A stretch of 64,000 bases of DNA from Cordylochernes scorpioides (GCA_030710605.1 CP092874.1:40620164-40684163); one strand, 5' to 3'. Counted from the first letter of the stretch, positions 47,276-60,174 are shown. Numbers and translations are program-made. The notes: generated from the letters alone by a model not told the origin.

Positions 47276-47995
47276 TGATAATCTGTATATAGCAATATGT
47301 AACCCCACCACAATCTATGCGATGTATCGTCAAAAGATTTAATAAAAGTTAGGCTTCGCGAAAAGGGAATAACAATTAACAGGATTGCGTCAATCAGGAA
47401 GTAAAGGCCACTGCCCAGGACCCATAAAACTAAAGTTCAAAGACCTTATTCTTCCTGAAAGATTTCAATCATGGCGACAATGGAGGTACTAAGCCAATCA
47501 CAGTTAAGCATAACAAATCAACAACCAATCACCTTTAAGCATGACCAACTAATAGCGAATCAGAAGAAAACACGTGGAAGGATCTCCACCAATGAGAAGC
47601 CAAGAGAGTTAATGACGATGATCTCGGACAAGAAGTGAGGGAGAAGGTAGGTGACTCAACTTAAGCTCCAACCAAGATAGTTTCCGTTCCATCATGTGAA
47701 AGGCAAAGTACCTCCTCCAGTCTCATCACTCTCTCCCTTTCGCAAAGTCTATTTTCTATCCCATCCAGATGTGCTCGTTATTCCCCTGTGGAAAACCACC
47801 ATTCGACCAAGACTGCGCCACCATTCACCAATCCAATCAAATCCACCCAACCACTTATTCACCAGGACTCACCAGGATTCAAATGGGTTGTTACAGAGAG
47901 TCAACAGCAATCCGACAAGGTAAACGCCAATCCTACAGTGAGTAGATAGGATCTTACACAACTTAACAATCGAAATATTATAGAGAGAGTTGACA
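47276..47995 (+). repeat. LTR-like element, plus strand (copy 2)
   Basis: Allele of 16375-17095. Its left end lacks the TG of the TGTG start, probably through length change in the adjoining (TA)n run. Confidence 0.5.
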
Positions 47996-48552
47996 GGATT
48001 CAACCCGAATATTATATATATATATGAAAAAACAATAGAAAAAAATAAAAGATAAGTGGGTCAGGTGTTGATATTTAAAATAAAGAAGGTATTTCCTGAC
48101 CACGAGCACATGTGCTTTTTAGAAGGCAGAGCGCCATCTCGTGGAGCAAAAATAAATTAACGTTTATTTAACTTGCTCCGTGATATTTGGCAAACCCAAT
48201 TTTTTGATAAATCAAGAAAAGCTATCCACGAAGGCGTTTCGCGCTGTTGGCGCTCGTCAGCGTGGAGTAGGCTGTACCACTGCGACCAAAAAGATTTTTG
48301 GTCCCAGAGGCTTCTTGAGAAACTAAGAAATAATTTTCTCATATGCACAATTTTTCCCCACCTACTTTGCATTTTAAATGATTTCAACTGTGATATTATA
48401 ACGCTATGCGGCGCTGAGTTTGTGTATACAAAAATGTAATGCCTCGATAAAGGTTGGCGTTCAGCCAGCCGAAATATTGGCAAATAAATATTTTATTCAA
48501 TCCAATATATATATATATATATGCTTGAAAATAGAGCAATCCATATATTACA

Positions 48553-48703
48553 ATATTTAAAAATGCCTATTTTGGATCATAAAGTTTTTATTTCCGATAT
48601 TTCGTGAGGCAACTCGCCAAACTCCCAGAGGAAGTTTGGCGAGTTGCCTCACGAAATATCGGAAATAAAAACTTTATGATCCAAAATAGGCATTTTTAAA
48701 TAT
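48553..48703. repeat. Perfect 71-bp palindrome, copy 2 only
   Basis: Arms 48553-48623 and 48633-48703 are exact inverses with a nine-base loop (CCCAGAGGA). Each arm contains AGTTTGGCGAGTTGCC followed by TCACGAAATATCGG. This resembles the hammerhead-like motif 100 bp upstream, and the A/T tail resembles a Penelope-like end. The arms could form a long hairpin. The absence from copy 1 means a recent insertion, a deletion in copy 1, or a fold-back sequencing artefact. Confidence 0.9.
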
Positions 48704-49062
48704 ATATATATATAATAATAAATAGTTGTTTAGTTTTATGGTTTAGTTTTGTATTAAAATTATCTTCATTATTTTGATTATTTAAATTCAAATTATAAAA
48801 TTTGTAAATTGTTATTATTTAGTAGAGAGAGAGAGAAAAAAAAATCCTTTACTTCTAACACATCATTCAGTTAATTATATATTTATAATTAATAACAATA
48901 AAATTTAACAACGTAACGTCTTTTGCATCGGCTTTTACACGTCATTTAGACATACTCTAACCTATATATAGAATAATAGAAGTGAGAATATATATAATAT
49001 TATAAATTTTAGTAGTTAATGAAAAGAGAGAGACAGAACCATGCACTTTTAGTCAAACTAAT
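48560..49062. mobile_element. About 500-bp block present only in copy 2
   Basis: Between CAATATTTA and ATAATAAGAAAAAG, which are adjacent in copy 1 at about 17651-17672, copy 2 carries an extra block. It contains the palindrome, (TA)n, and AT-rich sequence with a GAGAGAGAG run. No target duplication can be defined with confidence. I do not recognise the family. Confidence 0.5.
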
Positions 49063-51332
49063 AATAAGAAAAAGAAAAGTTTTGTAAAGAAGGTAGATAA
49101 GATTGTTAGTATATATATATATATATATTTTTATAAATTTATATTTTATCCTTTTTTTTTTTAAATGATTTTTTAATTTTTTTTATTTTAAAATATGAAT
49201 ATAAATAGTTGTATTTAGTAATATATATATATAATATGAATTAACTTTTGTTATAAGTTTGGTTATTATGTTTTGAAACCCTAATGGTAGACCAGACATA
49301 TACAAAAAAATTTAAATTGAAGTAATTATTGGAAAAAGAGATCTGCTGGACCGGGAATTCTCAAATAGAAATCCAGCTGGCATTTCATCCCTTCTCTATT
49401 ATGTCAATAGATCTCTTTTCAACCGGATTTTATGTGTTAATATTAAGTTACTTCAGTGAAAAATTTATATGAACAGATATAACAAATACAAGTGTTAACA
49501 AATTCCAACTGTAAACCTACCTCGTCCGCGATATCCTCCTCTGTAAATAGCTATTTCTGGATGACACATGTTGCGGGGGGGGGCATATGTCCTTCCTTCA
49601 AAATTAGACCGCTTATTCTGAAATTTTAGAACAACAAGACAATCAAAGAAGAAAGAAAAAATAGTTAAGGGAAGAAAGACAAACTTTATAATCTTCACAG
49701 TTAAATATATCAATATAACTGATTTAACACTTATTCATCTTTCAATATTCCTTTAAAAAGGCAAATTATTAGAGTTTAATAAAGCTATTAATTGTGAAAA
49801 TTCACTTTTATTTAATTTCCATTCTCCTCCCCAGAAATTGGAGATTAAACAAAATGAACTCTATACAATATTACTTTTAAAATCTTGTGAAAAAATCTTC
49901 AAATCAGCTATTTAATTTAAGTTTAATTAACTGTTAAAGATTATAAATTTGTATTAGTTATTATTGAGAGAAATTGTAGAAAGTTGATTTATTAAATGGA
50001 TACTTCCATTTATTTTTTTTTAAGTATTTTATAATTGATATACTGTTGAAATAATTTACTTGTCTGATACTAAATTTGTTTTTAATAAATTCCATGTTTA
50101 AATTTTTAACATCTTCTATGAAATTTTCTAATATATTATTTATTCTATAAAATCTTAGAAACTGACCAAAATATATACCTTTTATAATTATATCTAAAAT
50201 ATATATGGCTCTTAGTTTTTGTGTAATTTTTGACCGAAGAGGTGACCCTTTTTTATCTATCTTTTAACTTAACATTAGTTCAGAATGGATAAAAAAAACT
50301 TTGTAGCTCAGCTTTATAATGATTTTATAATATTATTGTTACCAAAGTCAAGTACATTGTTCAATAAATTGATAAATAAAAACCCAATCGATCGAAATAT
50401 TCGGAAACTTTCATATTTTTACATCCCCATATACATTTTTATAGATCGGCTTTTAAATCAACCAATAAAAATGCATATTTCATCGTTGCCATGGTAACCT
50501 CCACATTTCAAAGAGAGTTAATAGACCTGAAAATATGTCTTTATAAAAAATATATCTTTAAAAACATCGCAGAAGATATTATGCCTTCATGATAAAAACG
50601 AAAAATAGCAAAAGAAAATATTTTTCAATTAATAAATCAATAAAAATAATTTTATTACCAAAATTCTATGATAATTCCATTATTTTTTAATTTATTACTC
50701 TGCTTCTATAAAGTTAAATGGTTATAAATCAGATTGATAAAAATGTATAATAGATTTTATTGGACGTTAAAAATCAGGCGAACTTTTTAAAGTGGTAGAA
50801 ATTTTTAACAAAGCTTTGTGTGGGAAAAGAATATCCGGATTTTATTTTCACTGAACCTTTTTGTTAACATTTCTTAACAAGCAGGGTTGTCAGTCAATTT
50901 GAAGAATAAATTTCTATATTTATACAGGAAAAATAATCTGAATATATTATATATAAAGGTACCAAAAGAAGGTTGTTAATTTACTTTATAAAGCATTTAA
51001 CCAAATTAATATTGTCATCCTAAAAGACATCGAATAGAATATTTATAGATATGTATTATGTTTAATTTTTTGACAACCAAGTAGTCGCTTACTGATAGGC
51101 TGTTAGGCCAATGGTTTCAAATTGGTTGCTAGATTTCAAAGATGTGACTTCATGCTTAATAGTTTACCCGATTTCTTTTTATCAAGATCAATATTTTGCC
51201 GATAAAGTCAACTCTCAGCAATAGAAACAACTTCAGCTATGTAGTTCCACCCATTATAATAAACCTTTTTATATTTAAAGAAGAGAAAAAAGAATATTAC
51301 GCCTTAATATATAGTTATTATACTTAAAGATA

Positions 51333-51850
51333 CAAGGGCGTATTGAAAAGTAAGGTATCCAACTACGCCATTTCCGATCACGAGTTGGTAGGTGAACTTT
51401 GGCAACAGCGCTGTATTCCTTGGTTCCCACGCCACAGTCTCGAACATTCCGCGTGATTTTGGGACACTCAGTCCCTGAATTTCAGCTGTTTAGGATGAAG
51501 CTAATGGTTCGCTCGCCCGCCAGGTGCGAACTGCGCTCAGTCATTCGAATTTTGGATGCAAAAAATGTTCCTTAGATAGAAATTCATCGGACAGTTAGTG
51601 GAAGTGTTCGTTGAGAAGTGTGAGGACGCTAAAAACGTGCGAGTGTGGTGCAAGGAGTTTTCTGAGGCCCAGAAAAACGTTCACAATGAGCAGCGGTCAG
51701 GGCGGCCGAGTTTGCCGGAATCAACGATGGCTCGAATCGACTAGATGGTGCGCAATAACCGGAGAGTAACATCTCATGAGATAATGGAAGATCTTAATGA
51801 AGAAAATGGCTACTTCTCCGTGCATATTTTTGTGTCGGATATTGAGACAG
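51333..51850 (+). pseudogene. 5' part of a third mariner-like element (copy 2)
   Basis: Allele of 20843-21365. The stretch CEDAKNVRVWCKEFSEAQKN is open here, one A shorter in the following A-run than copy 1, but other stops are shared, including the TAG after ARID. Confidence 0.65.
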
Positions 51851-52283
51851 GGGAGTTACCCTCAAGTCTCAATGATGATCTCATTCCTATTTAAAAAGGA
51901 TTGTTGACTTTACTATTCTCCAAAAATGTTTTTTTCTTGAGAATAGAATGGTTATTCCAAAAGGTCTACATGAAAAGGTACTTCAATTATTACATGAGAG
52001 CCATACAGGGACTAATAAAATGAAAATTATGGCTCGTTCATCTATCTGGTGACCCGGCATGTACTCTTCAATATAGATAATTACAAAAAAGTGTAAAACT
52101 TGTCTTTCTAATGAAAGTTTGCCTCATCAAAGGACTGACAGTTGGCCTAAATACGCAGGACCATGGAGGAGGGTTCACGTGGACTATTTCAATTTCAAAA
52201 ATTGACTGTTTTTACTAGCAGTAGATTCATTTTCTTCATGGGTTAAAGTTTCTGAGGTACCATTTTCCAGTGCATATTTCTGT

Positions 52284-52850
52284 ATGAATTTTATGAGATA
52301 TTGTATTGCTCGTTACGGATTTCCACAAGTAGTGGTTTCTGATAATGGCCCTCCTTTCTTTAGTAGTGACTTTGGTTATTTTTTGTCTAAGAATGTCATA
52401 TCCCATGTGACATCTCCCCCATATCACCCAATATCAAATGGACAGGCAGAAGTCTCTGTAAGAGAGGTAAAGAAATTGCTAAAAAGGATATTATATGAAA
52501 ACGAGCAGGTGAAACTAGATTTGGCTCTGTCCAGGGCTTTGTTCTTTATAAGGAGAGATGTAAATATTAGAAAAGGGACATCACCTGCGGAGCTGTTTCT
52601 TGGAAGAAAGATCATATCAAGACTTTCTGTGTTGTCAAGAGAAGAAGTAAAAGTTTCAAAAGTCAATGGTCAATATGTTAACCGTAAATTTAAAGTGGAT
52701 GAGACTGTGAAATTTAGGTGGATCACTAAATTATCCCTCTTGGTATACAGAAAGATAATTAAAATACTAGGAAGGAATGTTTATTTAATAAAACAAGGTG
52801 ACACTATGAAAGAGTTCATCAAAACGACATTAAAAAATGTTGCCTGGTAA
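52284..52850 (+). pseudogene. Integrase core and C-terminus of second gypsy-like element (copy 2)
   Basis: 188 codons stay open. Asp20 (VVVSDNGPPF) and Glu56 (ISNGQAEVSV) are separated by 35 residues, as in D,D-35-E integrases. The first catalytic Asp is upstream near 52180 behind a stop. The C-terminal part has GRNVYLIKQGDTMKEF, a fold region seen in Ty3/gypsy integrase C-termini. Copy 1 breaks this frame three times by single-base changes. The element is truncated at its 5' side, so it is not autonomous. Confidence 0.82.
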
Positions 52851-53011
52851 ATCACATCCCACTAATATGGATGATGATAAATGTACCAACTCCAATCTCA
52901 GAGGAAAAAAGTGTTACAACCTCCAGGTACCCTCAGAGGGAGCGCAGATGCCCACAGAGATATAAAAAATAAATAGATAAATAAGAGGGGCCAAGCCTAA
53001 GAAGGGGGAAT

Positions 53012-53263
53012 TGATGTATGTAGTTGTTTATTTGTTTTGCATATTTTTCATTTACAAATTAATCTCATAATTTAGTCTGTGAAAATAAAAATATTGGACA
53101 GGTGACGAAAACAAAACAAAACAAAAAATAGATGGCTTAATGTTATGTAGTTATGATATATAATTAATTGTGATGATATATATTTACTTGTGATGTTTAT
53201 GTAATTTTTATCTTCATTGAATAAAATATCTAAAGTTTAAATGTGTTTTAAACTTTAATAACA
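53012..53263 (+). repeat. 3' LTR of second gypsy-like element (copy 2)
   Basis: Allele of 22523-22774. The right boundary is uncertain for the same reason. Confidence 0.55.
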
Positions 53264-53572
53264 AGCACAAAACAGCAATATGTTTTCATTTATAATTTAA
53301 ATTAAATACTTTTATTTTTAATGATATTAGAACAATATATTTTTATGTTTTTATGTTGTAGTAATTTTTATTCAATTTTTTTTTATTTCAATAAGCAAAT
53401 TTTGATTGTTATATGGACATAATTTTATTTGTGTGCGTAACTTAATGGTTTTGAAGAACTGAGAAATATTTAAAAGTTTAAAACTAAATTTAGGGGGTAT
53501 TATCACCATTTTATAATTTAAATTTGAATAATTTAATAATAAAAAACAAAAACCTTGAAGTTAAACAACAAC

Positions 53573-53577
53573 ATATA
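53573..53577. other. Empty copia target site in copy 2
   Basis: ACAAC-ATATA-TATCAAATT is continuous here, while in copy 1 the ATATA is doubled around the copia element. This is the pre-insertion allele. Confidence 0.9.
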
Positions 53578-53798
53578 TATCAAATTATAATATCAACGTA
53601 TGAAGGTTTGACATTATAAATACCAATATTTTAACAGGAAAATATTGTTTAGCATTTATATACCAACGAATTGAATTTAATATTTTAAATTTTATTCAAA
53701 TTTTATATTTAAAACCTCCGCGTATTTTAACACAACCTCTTATATCCCCTCTATCTAACTATTTTCTCACATTTATATATATATATGTGATATGATAC

Positions 53799-56589
53799 TG
53801 TCGACTTTCAATGTGGCACTATAGTGATAATAATGTGGTGAGTGAGAAATAAGGAAACAACAAGTTTGGAAGATGGAACCTGGAAGCCATCCGAGAGAGA
53901 GGGAGGTAGTCAGCGGGTTGTCCGCCGAACGACTGTTTTCCCTGTGTACACAACCGGGGGGCTAACCAGGATAGTCGCCAGGTGGTGACGCCCCCCCCCC
54001 CCCCTCAGGAATGTGGTCAAAATGGTCGTGAGTTAGTTGTCTTCTATCGACTACGTCTCTCTCTCTCTCTGGTCGACTGCAGATTTACTTTATTATTCCT
54101 GTAAGAGCATATATTATGACATATGGCCCCCGTTGAAGAAGGCTGAACATGGTTTAAGTATATTTAAAGCTGGAAAAGCCAGGAATAGAGAAAATAATTT
54201 TACAGTTAAAATTAGTTAAGGTAATGGTGACATAGTTTTATGTAAATAAAATATTGTATAGTACACAAGTAAATATTATTTACAAGCAGTTTTACAACAC
54301 CGGGGAGTTTGACATTTAAGGAAATCTTTGAAAATATCCAGGTTATAAAAGGCTATATACAACAAAATCTAATGTACTATAAGGGAAGTGATATGGAAGA
54401 GTGTGAACAACGAGAAGAAGAGTCACATACATATGGTGAAATTCTGAAGATCATTAAGACTGGGGAACTCTACACTTTAAGATATTTTTCAGGCGGACAT
54501 GGCAAGGGGAAACTTGTCATGGGCTTTCTATGCTCTAAGTGCAGAGTACGAGAAATGAGATTGAGGTTGAAAATTGCGTGAGCTCAGGCCTGAGGTAAAT
54601 ATCGAACTACATACAATGTTAGAATTTCGGCGAACAGAGCCAGGGGAAACTTGCTTTGGGCCAATCTAACTTATCTATGCAGTTACTTGTGTAGCGAGTC
54701 CGAGGGGAAAAGTCCCGTGTGTAGGTGAGGAAGTCGAACGGACTTATATTTAACTTGCGGAAAGTATGCGCGCACAGTGCCAAAAATTGGGACGAGGACT
54801 GCGTTGTCCGTTACAAGTGACAAGCTGCTCGGACACGAGGTGTTTGAACCGTCGTGGGAGCTTGTGCAAGGCGATGATTTCGCGGTGGGTTGAAAGTAAG
54901 ACCCATGTCTGCGCGAAATGATGACGGACCGGACAAAATCAGCGACGATGTTTAACGTACCTCCGTGGGAAATATCGGAGGTAGGCTATATCGTGCTGGT
55001 TTGGACAATGGACAAACATAGATTTGAAGACAGGGTCCGTGTGGCAAACGTGTGGCGCGAGAAGAAGAAGCGAACTGTGTCGCTCGATGCAGATTGTTCA
55101 AGTGCGAACAAAAAGGGGTTGATAAATATCTAGCAGTTAGTCAATCTGTGACGAACACACCATTGGCTAGATGGTGTGGGTCGGTGGATAGGCTAGAGAT
55201 GAACTACGAAATAAATTATCATAAATGAAGGGCGAAGGTTAGGATTTTGAAATGACAATATAGAAGTTCGATAATTGATTAATCAATAATTCTCTATAAA
55301 GGTCCTGAGCTGGTATAAAGTTAACAAAGTTGTAAGAATGAGAGGGGCATTAAGGGGAAGATAGATAAGAGTCACCAAGGGCTGATTGTAAGCAAGGCTC
55401 ACGTGGTGGTTGGAATTCTTCGAGGCCTGAATTACAGGGTGAATTTTGAATCGATTAGGGAAAGAAATTATTTTTAGTGAGCCGTGCTTACAAGTAGGAG
55501 AGGTCTATACAAAAGTTTAGGTGCTGGAGGCATATTTTTATAAATAATTTGATTATGAAAAAACTATTGTTAATAGTAAAAATCGTAAAGCGTTAATAGG
55601 TAGAATTACTTTTTTTTTAATGATTTTTTTAAGAGTTACGTTAAAATGGAAATTATTTAATTAAAATGACGATTGTTACATCTACTGGTAAGGTAACTAA
55701 TTAAATGGGTTTCACATAGCTAGATATAATATGGATAATAAGATCACTGTTAATAGGGGTGGAGAGATAAATGGAAATATTAAATATTTTTACATATTCA
55801 CACATATTGAGCTAATTATGGAAATATTGGGACAATCTACAAGGAATGACTTATTTAAAGAATGAATGGTAGGAGTTAAGACAATTACACTCACGAGTTA
55901 TGTTGGTTTAGGGCGCAGGTAAGTTCATTGAGCTTCGGGAAGTTCTGTCTGTGACACTGTGCGTACCAGTGTTGTACATCACAGTAGCGGTAGGGAGATG
56001 GCGGAGTCTTGTCCATGATGGCGGGAGGTATCCTGCTCTGGCACGGCGATCGTTCTTGAGTAGATCTAGTGCTGGAAGAAGTGCGTGGCAGCTCCATCAA
56101 TACTTCTTCGGGATCACGGTTCAAAGGTTGGTCAGGAAGGGGTTGAGGGCTCGAAGAGGAGTGGTTACAGTTGAGTTGGGTTTGGTCGATCATCGTGGCT
56201 TGGCTTCTTGTTTCTTCATACTCCGGTATATGAGGGATTCGCTTCCTGGCCAGGTCTTATCCTGTCGACTTTCGATGTGACAATATAGTGGTAATGATGT
56301 GGTGAGGTGAGAAATAATCACACGACGAGTTGGTTGAGCAATAATCCAGGCAGCCAGACGAGAGAGAAAGAGGTAGCGAGAGCGCTGTCCGCTGAACGAC
56401 TGTTTTCCCTGTGTACACAACCGGGGGGCTAACCAGGATAGTCGCCAGGTGGTGACGGCCACCCCCCCTCAGGAATGTGGTCAAAATGGTCGTGAGTTAG
56501 TTGTCTTCTATCGACTACGTCTCTCTCTCTCTCTCTCTGGTCGACTGCAGATTTACTTTATTATTCCTGTATGAGCATATATTATGACA
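53799..56589 (-). mobile_element. Short LTR retroelement (copy 2)
   Basis: Allele of 27799-30600 with LTRs at 53799-54121 and 56263-56589. Differences include a longer C run in the distal LTR, an A inside the proximal LTR C run, and a 14-bp deletion near 56098 inside the gag-like stretch. The gag-like ORF here is open for 100 codons (55891-56193) from MIDQTQLNCN. Confidence 0.7.
55891..56193 (-). pseudogene. Gag-like remnant of short LTR element (copy 2)
   Basis: 100 codons, more continuous than in copy 1 because the 14-bp deletion joins the leader to the ELPRTSSS stretch. Whether this or the copy 1 form is ancestral cannot be told from two alleles. Confidence 0.35.
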
Positions 56590-58639
56590 TAAATATATAT
56601 ATATATACAATTTATATATATATTTGTATACAAACCATAAATTAATTAAAACTTAATATCGTATCAAAATGTTAAGTACAAAAGATTTTATAGAAAGAAA
56701 TAGATATAAAAGGTATTAAAAAGGAAGGTGTTATTATTAATTTTTCAATTTTTGTAAAACCTTTAATATACAACGTGTACGTACGTACTTGTACGAACAA
56801 AGCAAGTATCAGAGTTGTTAAGACGTTTTTAACCTTGTTTTGGCTACTCTCTTTCCGATGCTTTTGTTTAATTTAATTATCGAGTCACACGATTGACTCT
56901 GAAGTTAGAATATGTTAATATATTTACAAAAATATTTTATTATACAATATAATCATCATAATATCCATAACACATATATATTGAATAAATAGTTTATTCT
57001 AAAATATTATTCGTGTGTGTTGTTTTAAATTTCATACAAATATCGTCGGTTATTTTAAAATAAAATATGTCCATTTGAATTCAAAGAAAGTCAGACAAAT
57101 ATTTAAGAATTGAAAAAAAAAATTCTAAGTCTAAATGCTTTTTATAAATTTAATTAAGGTAAAATAAATCTTATAATTGGCATAAATATGCTATGTCCCC
57201 GTGTGTAAAACAACATGTTTTAGATGTATTATAATGTTATGAAAACATATTATACTTTCCTTTCAAAATATACCTAAAATACATAGTTAAATAGCATAAA
57301 GCTCATTTATATTATTTGATACGTCTTTAAGTAAAAATACCTAAAAATGGTAAGTTGGATCTATTTTTAGAGCCTAAAAAGAGAAAATCAAGATAGTAGA
57401 AGTTCTATCAAGGTATCTGAGAAAAGGAAAAAGACAAATGGGAACCTTGAATGAGCAGAAATCAGCCTGGCCTAATTATTCCAGACGAATCAATCTTCTA
57501 TGGAAGTAGGTCTGTTGTTATCTGGACTTCTGATTTTTTTTTTCTTCTTCTATCTGCATTATATCGATCATGCATAGACATTCATTTTATGCCTCACCAT
57601 TTTGGTGGAAAAATTAACTTATGTAAAATATATATATTTTTTGATATGCTATCAATTCAAACTTTATTTCTTATATTAACCTAAATATCAATTTATATTC
57701 TGATGTTTTTCATTATATATATATATTTATATATATATATTTAGTTATATATATATTAATACTAATTTTATATTCATTTAATCAGGATATATTGTCTGAA
57801 TTTCATTTATATATATTTTCAGAAATACATTCCAAATAATTTAATAAAGATTTTGTTTTATTAAAAAAGAGAAAAAAATAGATATGTGTGTGCTATTTAA
57901 TTAAAAATATTTTAATTTATTATTTATTAAGGAAAGAGATTAAGACGAAATATATAATATATATATTTAAAAGTTTATATTGAATAAATATATTTTTTTA
58001 TGCCTCTTTTAATTTAAAAAAATATATAGCAAATGGTATTTATTAAAAATAAATCAAACATAAATTATTAATATACAAACAAATCGAACATTTTAAAACA
58101 TGAACATTAATTAAATATTTAATTTGTGTTATATATATATTCAGGGTGTTCTCCACTTTCAATTTACATTTTGGAATTAATTTTTTAATATTTTTTAAAA
58201 TATAAATATATATAGTCAACATCTCAAAAAATTTATTTAAAAAATTATTAATTCAGGTAAAATACACATTTTAGAAAGAACTGTGTGTATTCTTATCCTT
58301 CAGATAAAGAAAATGTAAATATACATAGAATATTTTCTTGACATTGTAAAAGTTATGTTGATTCATGTTTTGATTCTTTTAAAATTGAAAATTAAATATT
58401 TTTCAAAACAATGTTTGTATATCAAACTATGTAAAACCTTAATAGATCACGAATTTATTAGGTTTAATTTGAGATCTCGAGATATCCTTCGACCAGCACG
58501 TATCCTCCACTCATGCACGTATATATTTTCAAAAATTGTTTATAACACACAAAGAAGGTAATATCATGAATATTTAAATATATAAAAATAAATATGTATT
58601 TAAAAATAGTATATATATCATCAATTTATTATCGTGATA

Positions 58640-58673
58640 CTCCTGTAGAAGGACTGACAAGTCCGAAAGCTTG
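58640..58673 (+). ncRNA. Hammerhead-like motif (copy 2)
   Basis: Identical to the motif at 32652-32685, with the same downstream tail. Confidence 0.45.
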
Positions 58674-59111
58674 AAAATAAAAATTTTAACAAGAAATTTA
58701 ACCCTGGAAGCTTTATTTACTTTTTTTAATATGTAAAACCTTCTTTCATTTTTAAGTTGATATATTATCGCATAATTTATGTAAAAAAACAACTAACTAA
58801 AATACTTCTATATATAAAGGAAAACATATACATTTTCCCTTATGTATAGTAGTAATTCAAAATAGCATTTTTTTAATTTCCAAAAACTATTCTGATGTAC
58901 ATGTATATGTAGTATATTTTAAATTGTAATATAATAACACTCTTAGTATGTTTCACATATCTTCTAATTAGTTAAGTTAGAGCCAATAGTTTAAGATCAT
59001 ACTCTCCTATTAAAATGTAGACTGCTCCTATTTGCTACCGCCTCCCATATTTTGTATACTATGCTAACCCGTATCACCCTTATTTGTATTTAAATTAAAA
59101 ATGACGTCAAA

Positions 59112-59510
59112 ATAAAAACAGCAAAAGAGTGGACAGCTGGGGGACAGCTACGTGGCAAAGCCAAAGGACATGACACGCCTCTGAAGGGCCCCCTCCCGGA
59201 GCTTTTTATAGGCGACCGGGTCCAGGGGTAAACAGAACAAGTTTGGCTCAGAGGGTGATACAATTTGTCTATCGACACAGGCCGCTTCTGGCTCTTTCTC
59301 CATGTCTCGGTGTCCAGGTTTGTGTCATGGCCTCCGCCTCTGTCTCGTGGGCTATTCCGACTTATTCGGTGCTAACATTTAGCCCTGCCGCTGCTTCTTA
59401 TTGTCCACGTGTGGGAAGAACATCAACACTCGCCTCATGAACGACTGCCAGTTTATTCATACGTCGGTTTACTCGGGGTTACAACAGTAGACCCGTTTAA
59501 GTCGACAGGA
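59112..59510 (+). repeat. GC-rich LTR-like segment
   Basis: Starting near the end of the duplicated block, GC content rises sharply. It includes a TTTTTATAGGCG TATA-like box near 59203 and ends ACAGTAGACCCGTTTAAGTCGACA at about 59505. That end matches the minus-strand LTR-like segment at 15893. GGATCATTTG and AATATGACA then lead into (TA)n. No coding frame with motifs is seen. The left boundary is uncertain because copy 1 stops at the N gap. Confidence 0.5.
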
Positions 59511-59926
59511 TCATTTGAAATAATATGACATATATGTATAATATTTGTACATGTAAAATATGTACATGTCTAAATTTTTCTTGCATTATTTTGTTTATTA
59601 ATTTTCTCTCTGTTTTGATATACAAGGTCGATATTGTGTGTTATTAATTCCATATATTTATGTGTAAAATTTATGAAATACATTTCAATTTTTATACGAA
59701 ATTAGACTTATTATAATTATGTATATTCAATGACGAACACACATTCTTACCTGTTGGATATATTGGTATTCAGATTGTAAAGATATTGTAGCAAAGTATT
59801 CATTATTTTATTTATGATATTAGCACCTTATAGGTCGGAAATAGCACACGGGACAGAGGTGGAGGCCATGACACAAACCTGGACACCGAGACATGGAGAA
59901 AGAACCAGAAGCGGCCTGTGTCGATA
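59270..59926. repeat. Inverted repeat of an LTR fragment, arms about 107 bp
   Basis: Left arm 59270-59376 and right arm 59820-59926 are inverse copies differing at a few positions. The left arm begins TATCGACACAGGCCGCTTCT, and the same sequence is read on the minus strand from 59926. The left arm is internal to the LTR-like segment. The right arm is an isolated fragment in AT-rich DNA, with sharp ends. Spacer is about 443 bp. Confidence 0.85.
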
Positions 59927-60174
59927 GTAAGATGTTGATATTTATTTATTTTATTATTCTGTGTAAACTTCCCTCAATGCTTCTCTTGTATATTATCAAA
60001 TTTAGTTTGTGCTTGTGCTTTTTATAATTGCTGTGTGGAGCATGAACTGATGGAATTTGTGTAATCTTTACACAAGCGGATAAGAAACAACAACAACATA
60101 ATTGCTGTGTCATCCTGAAGTTTGGCTCTCCTAATTTCTCCATTGCAATATTATAAAATAACCATAAAATATAG

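Larger units (their letters stand above)
33240..59111 (+). repeat. Copy 2 of the duplicated block
   Basis: It starts immediately after the N gap in sequence matching position 2339. The match to copy 1 ends at GACGTCAAA (59103-59111), where copy 1 runs into the gap, so the true end of shared sequence is unknown. This copy lacks the copia element and the 902-bp LTR-like insertion of copy 1, but carries about 500 bp (48560-49062) that copy 1 lacks. Small deletions relative to copy 1 include 14 bp near 56098 and 17 bp near 59067. Confidence 0.95.
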
